64,000 nt of DNA from Flammeovirgaceae bacterium BBD 1991-12. Its GTDB lineage: Bacteria > Bacteroidota > Bacteroidia > Cytophagales > Cyclobacteriaceae. The notes beneath the pieces are model-generated. The model did no database searches, was not told where the DNA came from, and was given only the letters and a program-made list of their open reading frames with translations. Made by a program: the position numbers and the translations under genes. How positions within the stretch are numbered: the first letter of the stretch is position 1; the number at the start of each line of letters is the position of its first letter. Of the stretch, positions 1-8,241 are shown piece after piece. The stretch spans positions 31,778 to 95,777 of the forward strand of contig LYSV01000052.1 in assembly GCA_001657315.1 (NCBI GenBank), given 5' to 3'.

Positions 1-35
1 AATGATGACCAGGCTAATTAAATTGATTCCTCGTT

Positions 36-1595
36 TCATCTATTTACAATGTTTCCATTTAAAATCATTTCTGTTTTGGATGCACCATCCCTGACCTCAA
101 ATACCTGACCTACACCCATGAGATCACAATTATCCACAATAATCTTTTTGGTCTTGTCCCCTTCTACTGACAGCAATGTATTTACAGGAATGCTGCTGTG
201 ATAATCCGAAAAGCGAATGTTTTGGGACTGGATGATCCTGAAGAGCGGTTGATCATCTGTGGGTATATCCGCCTGTATGTTTTTAAAGGATGAGTTTTTC
301 ACATCATCAAAAACGATGGCTGCCCTGGCATCAGGATTTCTCAGCAGTAACCTGAAATTCTCAAACTGTATCCCCTTAGCGTGTCTGACGTAAAACCCAT
401 GGGCCGGCAGGCTGGCCCCATACATCCTGTTTTCAGGATATCCCTTGTTGTTTTCCGGTACATTTTTATCTGTATGTTCCAGTATGCCTGTTCCCTTACT
501 ATTGAAAATGACATCCCGTATGGTCACGTTCTCCACATAGCTGCCGGGTATACCGGTGATGGAGCTGGTGATACGGCTTTCGTTGGTGGCCGTAATGTTA
601 CTGATGATAACATTTTTCAGGCTACCGACCCCGTCCCGTTCACCCAAACGAATAAAAATGGGGGTCTGAACACCACGCATGGAGATATTGGATATGGTCA
701 CCTGGTCCATGAAGCCACCGTCGACCACTTCAAGGGCTATGCCCGATATTACTGTGGGCTGCCGGGTGATCCCTTCCATTCTTTCATGCCATGGTGTACG
801 CACATTGTCCTCGGCGGCCTCGGTGATGACGCAGTTGGCTATGGATATATTCCGGAAACCTACGGCACTCCAGGTCCCGAATTTGATGGCGTTGCAATTG
901 GAAGCGATACGGCAATTACTTATTGCAACATTTTCCACCACAAAATCCGGGGTCCAGCTTTTGAAAACAATAGCATCATCATCACAATCGATGATGGAAT
1001 TGCTGATCACTACGTTCTTTGCGTCTATGTCTATTCCATCATTATTGGTGTTACTGTGAGAGTAGATGTCAATATTGTCGATGGTGATCCACTCAGACTT
1101 CTTTAGCCGGATGACCCACATTGGAGCATTCCGAAGCCTGATACCGGTTATTTTAACAAACCGGGAATCCCTTACAAATATCTCGTAGGGACGGCTAACC
1201 TTTACTTTTCTTCCCCTGTTGTTAAAATTCTGATGCCAGCCCTGTCCGTCGATGGTTCCGGTGCCGCTGATGGCCACGTTTTTCACTCCCTTGACCAGCA
1301 CTAATGCACTGTCACGGTAATCGGCTGGATTGTTGGTGCTGCCCAACAGGGTTGCATTGTGGGCAAGGTATAATTCAATGTTGTCCCAGAGCTGGACGGT
1401 CCCGGTCAGAAAAGTGCCGGCAGGAACGGTGACACGCCCTCCCCCTGATTCAGCACAGGCGTCAATGGCTTTTTGAAGCGCCGCTGTATTCAGGGTTTTA
1501 CCGTCGGGAACTGCCCCATAGTCCGTGACCACCACATCTTTTGCGGCAGTGCTTAAGACACTCAGTATGAATATGGAGAGAAATATGTTCTTCAT
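36..1595 (-). CDS. GH28-like right-handed beta-helix glycosidase (polygalacturonase family)
   Basis: This is an exported parallel beta-helix protein of the pectate lyase superfamily, closest in layout to GH28 polygalacturonases and rhamnogalacturonases. A signal peptide (MKNIFLSIFILSV...) ends near AAKD; I chose the MKN start, and an ATG four codons upstream is also open. The N-terminal strand with DYGAVPDGKT is typical of the family. Two acidic clusters expected at the active site are visible: NNDGID near residue 190 and DCDDDA near 207-211. The usual GHG and RIK motifs of classical GH28 enzymes are not recognisable, so the family is fair but pectin as substrate is not established. It is the last gene of the first locus visible in the window and lies 80 bp after the esterase. 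Confidence 0.8.
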   Translation of the reverse strand: MKNIFLSIFILSVLSTAAKDVVVTDYGAVPDGKTLNTAALQKAIDACAESGGGRVTVPAGTFLTGTVQLWDNIELYLAHNATLLGSTNNPADYRDSALVLVKGVKNVAISGTGTIDGQGWHQNFNNRGRKVKVSRPYEIFVRDSRFVKITGIRLRNAPMWVIRLKKSEWITIDNIDIYSHSNTNNDGIDIDAKNVVISNSIIDCDDDAIVFKSWTPDFVVENVAISNCRIASNCNAIKFGTWSAVGFRNISIANCVITEAAEDNVRTPWHERMEGITRQPTVISGIALEVVDGGFMDQVTISNISMRGVQTPIFIRLGERDGVGSLKNVIISNITATNESRITSSITGIPGSYVENVTIRDVIFNSKGTGILEHTDKNVPENNKGYPENRMYGASLPAHGFYVRHAKGIQFENFRLLLRNPDARAAIVFDDVKNSSFKNIQADIPTDDQPLFRIIQSQNIRFSDYHSSIPVNTLLSVEGDKTKKIIVDNCDLMGVGQVFEVRDGASKTEMILNGNIVNR

Positions 1596-1675
1596 GATTG
1601 TGAGCATTTGACTTTTGAGTGTTTTAAGGAATCATACCATACATACAGGATCCATCGGATAGGGTCATACAACAT

Positions 1676-2566
1676 TTATCTCTCATTTGGATCCGCATTT
1701 AGATTTTCAGAAATAAACTTCAGGCCTTCATAGATGCCTGTCCGCCAGTATTGCCAGTCATGCCCTCCCTGTCGTACACGGTATTCATGGGGAATGCCTG
1801 CTTCCAGCATACGCAGGTGAAGTATGGAATTTCCCTTTGTTCGTAGGTCATCATCTCCGCAGTCCATGTAGAACCGAACAGCCCTAAGTTTTTCCTCCGG
1901 AATAGTTTGGACAAGGTCGAGCGGATTGTGAGACTTCCAGGTCTCTGTGATCCGTGCCTCACCTTCGAGATCTTCACCATAGATCGCACCCCAGTAGCGA
2001 TCGTACTTTTCTTTTGGTCTAGCTGCCAGGTCTTCATCGGCACACAATGCCGCGCCGAGAGCAACGCAGGTGGAAAAAACATGGGGATGGTTCATGGCAA
2101 GCATGAGCGCTCCGTACCCTCCCATGGATTGTCCGGCAATTGCCCGGGATTCCCAAGCTGATATGATGCGGTATTTTCGCTCTATCCATGGGATGAATTC
2201 CTTAATGAACATATCACGCCATGGCCGTTTATGTCTGTAGTCATTGCAATACCGGGTATCAGCCCCGTCCGGCATGACCAGTATCATCTCTGTCATATCC
2301 CCGTTTTGGATACCACGGGCCAGTATATCCTGAAGGCCTCCTGTACGTAGCCATGTGGTCTCATCATTGGTATAACCGTGCAGAAGATAGACCACAGGGT
2401 AGGACCGGCCCGAGGTTTCATAATTAAAAGGAAGAGCTACAGAACAGTTGACCGTATCTTTCAGAATGGCACTTACAAAGCTCAGACTTTCTATTGCTTT
2501 TCCCTGTTGTGCGAAATTGTATGAGGTGGCAATAAGAAGGACTGCGATCGTGGCCAACTTTCTCAC
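1676..2566 (-). CDS. Secreted CE1-like esterase (esterase D / feruloyl esterase fold)
   Basis: An alpha/beta hydrolase of the putative esterase (CE1/esterase D) family, probably removing acyl groups from polysaccharide side chains in the periplasm. Visible motifs are the oxyanion segment YLLHGYTNDETTW, the nucleophile elbow GQSMGG (Ser about 147), an Asp pair near 239 and the catalytic His in GGHDW near 269. The reading frame is open upstream to an ATG at 2665, but that extension translates an intergenic repeat (2606-2642). A GTG start at 2566 gives MRKLATIAVLLIATSYNFAQ, a clean signal peptide, so I use it. The gene follows the serine hydrolase by about 100 bp and precedes the GH28-like gene. 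Confidence 0.82.
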   Translation of the reverse strand: MRKLATIAVLLIATSYNFAQQGKAIESLSFVSAILKDTVNCSVALPFNYETSGRSYPVVYLLHGYTNDETTWLRTGGLQDILARGIQNGDMTEMILVMPDGADTRYCNDYRHKRPWRDMFIKEFIPWIERKYRIISAWESRAIAGQSMGGYGALMLAMNHPHVFSTCVALGAALCADEDLAARPKEKYDRYWGAIYGEDLEGEARITETWKSHNPLDLVQTIPEEKLRAVRFYMDCGDDDLRTKGNSILHLRMLEAGIPHEYRVRQGGHDWQYWRTGIYEGLKFISENLNADPNER

Positions 2567-2605
2567 CGATTCTGTACATACAGGTGATTTGTGTGCGTTC
2601 AGCTT

Positions 2606-2642
2606 GCCACAAAGGCACAAAGGCACTAAGAAACCACTAAGG
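2606..2642. repeat. Short intergenic repeat of cacaaaggca/cactaag type
   Basis: The segment reads GCCACAAAGGCACAAAGG followed by CACTAAGAAACCACTAAGG, so each half is a near-duplicate of itself. Low-complexity repeats of this type are, from memory, common between genes in Bacteroidota and related groups. It sits between the serine hydrolase stop and the esterase signal peptide, inside an open but probably untranslated extension of the esterase frame. Confidence 0.6.
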
Positions 2643-2664
2643 ACGTATGGTATTGTTTTGTTCA

Positions 2665-3711
2665 TTATTCCTTCAACCTTGCATCAAAAATCAGTTTCAC
2701 GAGACTTCCAAAGTCTTCTTTGGACACTGCATTTCCTTCCCTGAAAGTATCTACCCTATGTACGATGACCATGTTGTATTCCGGTACCACCAGCAGATGA
2801 TGGCCTCCGCGTCCACGGGCGGAATAGGAGCCGTCCGGGATATCTACATTGGGATAGTGGGGATACTTGTTGTTCTTTTTCACCACCCACCACATGTAAC
2901 CATAGCCATCGTTAAAGGAACGTGTAGCGTCGGAATGATAGGTGGTGCACTCTTCTATCCATTCGACAGGCACTACCTGTGCGTCGTTCCAGATACCCTT
3001 GTTCAGCATCAGCAGGCCAAACCGGGCAAGGTCTCTGGCTGTGATCTTCAGGGGATAGGAAGGATGTATGGAAGCCTCTCCGGTCATTTTCCATCCATCA
3101 CCGGCGGAGAAATCTTCCATCTGTATAGGCCGTGCGATATCTTCTTCCATGAGCCGGAAGATGTCTGTTCCAGTGAACTGTTCCAGAATAGTCCCCAGGA
3201 CGTTAAAATCCCAGTTGTTGTAAAGAAAATGGGTGCCCGGCGGCAGCTTCAGGTCCGGAGGACCCTTGGCTTTTGATCCTTCCCTAAGGACACAATCATG
3301 ATAAACACAGGAACGGGCTTTCAGACAGTCACGTATGGTGGCAGATTTCTCCCGTTCAGTTAGCTTCGGTACATCATCGATCCCTATGTCTCCCATGATT
3401 TGATCAATATCAATGATCCCCTGCTCTACATAATTGCCGAAAAGGATGCTGACCATACTCTTTCGTACGGAGTGTGCCAGGTATTTTTTCTTCACCTCAC
3501 CCCATTCATGAATGATCACGCCATCCACCACTACGATAGCAGCAGCGGTATTCAGCCCATTGGCAAAATTTTCGGCTCTTTTCAACCGCTCCAGAGAATA
3601 ACCGTAATCTTCCGGACTGGAGGCAATTTGCCATTCTTTACCTGGAAAGACCTGAGAGTGGACCGTCAGGGGCATTATAATGGCAATGAATATGAGTGTT
3701 TGCTTCTTCAT
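2665..3711 (-). CDS. Exported serine hydrolase, class C beta-lactamase / penicillin-binding fold
   Basis: A 348-residue protein with a Sec signal peptide (MKKQTLIFIAIIMPLTVHSQ) and the serine beta-lactamase-like fold. The SxxK catalytic motif is SVRK at residues 81-84 and a YxN-type motif is YNN at 164-166. Members of this family in polysaccharide loci are usually esterases or peptidases rather than antibiotic-resistance enzymes, so deacylation of a glycan or oligosaccharide is a reasonable guess. It lies directly downstream of a decayed SDR/enolase-family scar and upstream of the esterase, in the same orientation. A second, distant member of the same fold closes the plus-strand operon at 32434-33717. 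Confidence 0.82.
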   Translation of the reverse strand: MKKQTLIFIAIIMPLTVHSQVFPGKEWQIASSPEDYGYSLERLKRAENFANGLNTAAAIVVVDGVIIHEWGEVKKKYLAHSVRKSMVSILFGNYVEQGIIDIDQIMGDIGIDDVPKLTEREKSATIRDCLKARSCVYHDCVLREGSKAKGPPDLKLPPGTHFLYNNWDFNVLGTILEQFTGTDIFRLMEEDIARPIQMEDFSAGDGWKMTGEASIHPSYPLKITARDLARFGLLMLNKGIWNDAQVVPVEWIEECTTYHSDATRSFNDGYGYMWWVVKKNNKYPHYPNVDIPDGSYSARGRGGHHLLVVPEYNMVIVHRVDTFREGNAVSKEDFGSLVKLIFDARLKE

Positions 3712-3714
3712 TCT

Positions 3715-4055
3715 TTAAAAATTCACGGCTGCTCCACCATCAACAGGCAGGATCACTCCGGTAATGTAGCGGGCCGCTTCAGAGCTTAAAAAGACGGCCG
3801 CATGCCCTATATCCTCAGGTTTACCAAAGTGATCCATAGCTATCCTGCTGATGATCTTTTGTTTCCTTTCCTTATCCTGGTCAATCGCATTCAGGATATG
3901 TTGGATTCGATCCATCCGGGCACACATATGTTGCTTCTGGAATGGGACGTCTTTGTCAGGCAATAGCTGGCATCTGAGATCGGCTTTTCCAGCTTTGTTT
4001 GTGTACGGTAGAGTTTTACTTCCCGTATTTGTAACTCTTTTGGGGTGTTTGTCAT
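3715..4055 (-). pseudogene. Gene scar: N-terminus of an enolase-superfamily dehydratase joined to a frameshifted SDR C-terminus
   Basis: Reading the minus strand from an ATG at 4055 gives [17 protein letters not shown] and then KLEKPISDA, which resembles the first strand and capping loop of mandelate racemase/muconate lactonizing enzymes. About 33 residues in, the same frame turns into [15 protein letters not shown], which looks like the PG..-T region of a short-chain dehydrogenase, and it stops at 3891. One frame over, the SDR C-terminus continues: [12 protein letters not shown], then [18 protein letters not shown] and [10 protein letters not shown], ending at 3715. The Rossmann half and the catalytic Ser-Tyr-Lys are absent. 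The simplest reading is a deletion that fused two neighbouring sugar-acid genes, followed by a frameshift. The SDR part is certain by motif; the enolase-family part is moderately supported. Confidence 0.7.
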
Positions 4056-4104
4056 TTCAGGTTTTATTGGTGTACTGAGATCATATTTTTTGATTGTGTG
4101 GTTT

Positions 4105-4207
4105 CAACTCACCCCTCGTTCAAACTTCGTTTGAACTTTCCCCTCTCTAAGCTTAGAGAGGGGATATTCCGCCCCTCCGATAATTATCGGAGGATTGGGG
4201 TGAGTTG
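4105..4207. repeat. Cloverleaf-like palindromic repeat, copy A
   Basis: A 103-bp element bounded by perfect 10-bp terminal inverted repeats, CAACTCACCC and GGGTGAGTTG. Inside are three further palindromes: GTTCAAAC-TTC-GTTTGAAC, a 24-bp palindrome centred on AAGCTT with arms CCCCTCTCTAAG, and a 20-bp palindrome with arms CCTCCGATAA. A related copy with the same layout lies at 15367-15472. It occupies most of the gap between the 1311-residue T9SS enzyme and the decayed SDR scar and could also act as a transcription terminator. Confidence 0.85.
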
Positions 4208-4227
4208 ACGCATATCCAAACTCTACA

Positions 4228-7200
4228 CTATTCCTTTATGATCCGTCTGATCACGTTCTCACCCTCGGACCTGATCATGATATAGTAAACTCCGTTTTGC
4301 AGGCCTGACAGGTCTATCTCATTCCCGGCTCCCGGTGATACCTGTATGACCATTTGCCCTACTGTATTGTACACGCTGAGGTCCGCATTGCTGACGCCAG
4401 CTATTTTTATGGTACTCCTCGTAGGATTAGGATAAACCGCTATATCCTGAGATTGCTGTTCATCGATGTTATTGAGGTCATTCCTGACGCTCTGTCGTGC
4501 ATTCGATGCAGCACTGCTCTCAAGGGTAATATTATCAATGTTGAATAAACCACGATCGATATGCAGCCGCATGATCTGTTTGCCTACCGGAAGATCCACA
4601 TTGTTTACCGATACTGTTCGCCACCTTTGCCAGCCCCATGTTCTTGGCACATCGATAAGGCCTGTTTTGTCCTCACCTTCAAATTCAATATGGAATTTTC
4701 CGCGCCTTGACCAGCTTGCTACTTCAAGGTTAATATCGTACACTCCGGCACTTTCCACCACTATAGTATATTCCAGCCACTCATCTTCCCATGTCCAGCC
4801 CACGTAATATTCGTCCTCCGAACCCCGGACAGACCGAATATCTACCCCTTCGGTTGGCCTGTAGGCACGTCCAATGTTGTAGGGATGCCTGTCATGATAC
4901 GCCAGGCCTTCACCTCCTTCATCAAAATCCTCTGCTTCGATCGTGCCGGGTATGGACCATGGTACTCCTCCAAATGGGGTTTGGCCATTGGGACAAAGCC
5001 GGGTCCTTGCCTCATTTTCGTTGGAATAGTCAGAGATACCTCCGGCATTGAATGCAATGATTCGATAACTGTAGGCCGTTTCACAACTGAGAGCCGTATC
5101 CGAATAATAAGTGGTATTGGCATCAACCCACCCGACAGGCATGAACACGCTATCCGGTACCAATCTCCTTTCTACCACAAAACCTTCTTCATTGGAAGCC
5201 TGGTCATTCCATGACAGATCTATCCGGGTATCGGAAAATGTCGTTGCCACCAGACCATCGGGCGCATCCGGAGGGTCAGGAAGCATAGTGATCACCAATT
5301 GAGGGCGCACAGTAAACGGACTACTTTCCCTTGAATAATATTTAATGGAAGTGTTATTACTCGCATTCAGTAAAAATGATATGATGTCATCACCTATGGC
5401 TTCGTTCTTTACCTGATCCGTTACATCATATTCTATCCACTGATCAGGTTCCGGAGCCGTTGTTACACTTATCTCTGAAAACGAAGGAGGCTTGGTATCC
5501 CAGGTAACTACATTTTCCTGCCAGCTGTCATCAGTGCCCACATAAAGTGTATGGTCAGGATCACCGGAGCGGTCATCGTCGTCGAGTACACGAAGCCTTA
5601 TGCGGGCATCAATCACGTCTCGGGAAATGTCTGAAAGATCAAACTTTAGCAGCGTCTCAAACTTAAAATGCACACCGCCACGTTTTACCGTCAATTCCGG
5701 TGCATTACCGTAGTTTTCCGTACTGTGCCTTCCACTCCTGACATAGGTATCTTCAACAGGCTCCAGAAAAATGATATCCGGATCAACAACCGATGTAAAG
5801 ATCCCTTTGGATCTTTTCACTTCTCCATTGGCATTGGTGGCTACTGCTGTCAATAAATAATGACCGGCAGGTGGAGACTGCCAGGTATAGGTATAAGGTG
5901 CCTCTGTGCTTTCTCCCAGTTTATTGTTATCCTCAAAGAATTCCACTTTAGTGATCGCACTGAGTGTATCAATAGCCTCTACATCGATAACAATATCAGA
6001 GCCCACTGCATATTGGGCACTGTCTTCAGGGGTTGTAACAGCCACTTGTATACTGATCCTTTTCAGTTCGATATATGCAGCATTGAACGGACTGCTCTCT
6101 TTGGAATAAAATCTGGTATCAAGGCCAGAGCTTTGGGGCAATAGCATAAAGGAAATCGCTTTGTCACCACTCAGTTGTTCATTGACCAGTGAAGTGATGT
6201 CTACTCTGGACCAGTTGCCATCGCTTGCCGGGTCAAAATCCGAAACCTTGATGGTAGCTTCGGGTTTATTGTCCCCGGTCAGGGTGTTCTCATCCCAGTT
6301 GTCATCGTCCACAAAATTGACATCAATTGTCCTTAACCCTTTGCGGTTAACCCTCAAAAACAGATAGGCGGAATCCACCGAGCCATAGTCAAGTTCCGTA
6401 AGGTCAAACTTGAAATAGGCTTCATACTGATCTCTCAACTTGTTGGGGTTCGCCCTGGTTTCCACGGTAGTTTCCTGACCGTAATTGATACCCGAATTTT
6501 GTTCTCCTCTTACATGGGCATCGTCTGTTGCCCGGATAAATTCACCGTCAGGCTCCACTACTACATTTACAGTACCAACATTAAATCCTCCATGTTCATC
6601 GCGTGCTGTTACAATTATCTCTGTACTACCTACGGGCAGACCTTCCAATGTGATTTCATAAGGTGGAGCATGTTTTTTTTCCAGGAAGCTCCTGTCCAAA
6701 AAGAACTGTACTTCTTCTATTCTGCTATCGGTATCTGTAATACCTGCTGTCACCTGTATTGATTCACCTTCTTTGAATACCTGACCGTCCTGTATACTGG
6801 TGATCGTAATTTCAGGATGGGCATTAAGCTCACTCCCCTGATACAACATAAACATATAGCACTCTTCTTCCGGCAGATCACTGACGGTATAGGACGTTTC
6901 CCCGGACAAGCTGATCGATCGATAAGGATCCGGGATACCGCCATGCCCTCCATGCAACTGGATCCATGAATCATACCTGAACACCTCCAGTTTTGTTGTG
7001 GAAACCGGAATATCGTCAATTGTAAAAGTTGAACCAGGATGGTCCGTCCATCCCACTGCATTCTGCCATACTACCAGTTTGCGGTTGTTGCCTTCCAGCA
7101 CAAACTCTCCCTTCCCCCGAGGGTCAAGGGCGGTAAACTGCATACCTGCTGTCAGCCTGGATACCATCTGATAGATACGTCCTTTGCCGTTGCCTTTCCA

Positions 7201-8163
7201 CAGCCAATCATTTTCAGCCATACTGAACTGATCATGGTCCGCATTGGTGATGGTATACAGGTAAGGAGCAATATGCCGGGTCACCGGTTGGCCGTTGTTG
7301 CCGACTACACCTAAATGGGACCAGGTGTGCATGAGGAAATACCGTGCCTTGTCGATCTCCTCATCCGCCTTGGGCATGTACTCCGTCACATGATAGTAAA
7401 TGTCTGCCGTGATACCCCAGTAGCTCTTTACCGTATCAAAAACCGCCTGAGAGTTAAATTCATAATCCATACGCCAAGGCCTGTCCCTTCGTGTATCATT
7501 GTACAAATGAAAGGTAAGCCCGTCCAGACTGCCATCATTGAGCAGCGGTGTGATGGCTCCAATCAGTGGATTTCTATCCGGAAGTAAGTAAGTAGGCATG
7601 CCACCGGGAGCCACGATAAAATCAGGATTAACGGAGTGAACACCGTCTCCAAGGCCGTCAAGGCAGTTTTTAAATACCTCAGGGTCCCAGTTCTTGCTGT
7701 TATGCCAGGGCTCGTTAAATGCCATGAATGTAGTAGCTCCCCTGCCAGTGTATCCCTGCGATGCCAGCCATGCACTGTTTTTGCCAAACCGTGTGGCAAA
7801 GGCCTGTCCTATGGAAAACCATTTATCATAGCCTCCAGGGTCGCCATCCGCTTCCAGGTAATGGATAAAATAAAATACCAGATCTTGTCCGGCGCTGTGA
7901 GATTGAAGCACTATGTTATCCAAAGTTTCCGGAGTTGCACGGTTATTTGCTTTGTCCCAGTACCGGTTAGGATATACGCTAAGGCGTGGATTGGTGACAC
8001 CGCTTACATTGGAACTGCTAAAACTGTTGATAAAGGTTTCATCACTTCGGTTGGTATTACCGGCTACTCCACCCATTACGGATGGAATATCCTGGGCCGA
8101 CAACAAGACGCAATTGCTCAAAACAATTGCCAGCACGATAAAGGTTAGTGTTGGATTTTTCAT
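4228..8163 (-). CDS. Multidomain T9SS-secreted glycoside hydrolase (clan GH-A-like barrel, Ig, 2x DNRLRE, FnIII, CBM6)
   Basis: A 1311-residue secreted enzyme. After the signal peptide (to about residue 24) comes a TIM-barrel-like catalytic domain with the clan GH-A signature AFNEPW (acid/base Glu 151) and a likely nucleophile Glu 261 in HVTEYMP, then a beta-sandwich to about 450. Next are an Ig-like domain (about 455-540), a DNRLRE/CBM96-like domain (545-705), a second Ig-like domain (710-790), a second DNRLRE domain (795-960), a fibronectin III domain (about 968-1060), a CBM6 beginning GTIEAEDFD (about 1070-1215) and a type IX secretion C-terminal domain (VYPNPTRSTIKIAG to RRIIKE). The barrel is paralogous to the lipoprotein at 15572-17824. 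I cannot assign a GH family; the layout recalls GH86-type agarases/porphyranases. It probably makes the first extracellular cuts in the target polysaccharide. Confidence 0.85.
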   Translation of the reverse strand: MKNPTLTFIVLAIVLSNCVLLSAQDIPSVMGGVAGNTNRSDETFINSFSSSNVSGVTNPRLSVYPNRYWDKANNRATPETLDNIVLQSHSAGQDLVFYFIHYLEADGDPGGYDKWFSIGQAFATRFGKNSAWLASQGYTGRGATTFMAFNEPWHNSKNWDPEVFKNCLDGLGDGVHSVNPDFIVAPGGMPTYLLPDRNPLIGAITPLLNDGSLDGLTFHLYNDTRRDRPWRMDYEFNSQAVFDTVKSYWGITADIYYHVTEYMPKADEEIDKARYFLMHTWSHLGVVGNNGQPVTRHIAPYLYTITNADHDQFSMAENDWLWKGNGKGRIYQMVSRLTAGMQFTALDPRGKGEFVLEGNNRKLVVWQNAVGWTDHPGSTFTIDDIPVSTTKLEVFRYDSWIQLHGGHGGIPDPYRSISLSGETSYTVSDLPEEECYMFMLYQGSELNAHPEITITSIQDGQVFKEGESIQVTAGITDTDSRIEEVQFFLDRSFLEKKHAPPYEITLEGLPVGSTEIIVTARDEHGGFNVGTVNVVVEPDGEFIRATDDAHVRGEQNSGINYGQETTVETRANPNKLRDQYEAYFKFDLTELDYGSVDSAYLFLRVNRKGLRTIDVNFVDDDNWDENTLTGDNKPEATIKVSDFDPASDGNWSRVDITSLVNEQLSGDKAISFMLLPQSSGLDTRFYSKESSPFNAAYIELKRISIQVAVTTPEDSAQYAVGSDIVIDVEAIDTLSAITKVEFFEDNNKLGESTEAPYTYTWQSPPAGHYLLTAVATNANGEVKRSKGIFTSVVDPDIIFLEPVEDTYVRSGRHSTENYGNAPELTVKRGGVHFKFETLLKFDLSDISRDVIDARIRLRVLDDDDRSGDPDHTLYVGTDDSWQENVVTWDTKPPSFSEISVTTAPEPDQWIEYDVTDQVKNEAIGDDIISFLLNASNNTSIKYYSRESSPFTVRPQLVITMLPDPPDAPDGLVATTFSDTRIDLSWNDQASNEEGFVVERRLVPDSVFMPVGWVDANTTYYSDTALSCETAYSYRIIAFNAGGISDYSNENEARTRLCPNGQTPFGGVPWSIPGTIEAEDFDEGGEGLAYHDRHPYNIGRAYRPTEGVDIRSVRGSEDEYYVGWTWEDEWLEYTIVVESAGVYDINLEVASWSRRGKFHIEFEGEDKTGLIDVPRTWGWQRWRTVSVNNVDLPVGKQIMRLHIDRGLFNIDNITLESSAASNARQSVRNDLNNIDEQQSQDIAVYPNPTRSTIKIAGVSNADLSVYNTVGQMVIQVSPGAGNEIDLSGLQNGVYYIMIRSEGENVIRRIIKE

Positions 8164-8241
8164 GGTAAAATTCTTTCATTCAGGAAATATGGTTGTTTAT
8201 AGGTTTGTTAGTTCATTCCGATGTGCCGACAGTGTCGGCTT

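Noticed and set aside
381..1106. Long open frame on the plus strand opposite the GH28-like gene
   Set aside because: It is antisense to a clear beta-helix enzyme, has no recognisable domain or signal, and long antisense frames are common across this window.
2665..3711. Beta-lactamase resistance gene
   Set aside because: The SxxK fold is shared with esterases and peptidases, and the setting is a polysaccharide locus.
4105..4207. Insertion sequence ends
   Set aside because: Terminal inverted repeats are present, but the element is only 103 bp, has no transposase and no clear target-site duplication.
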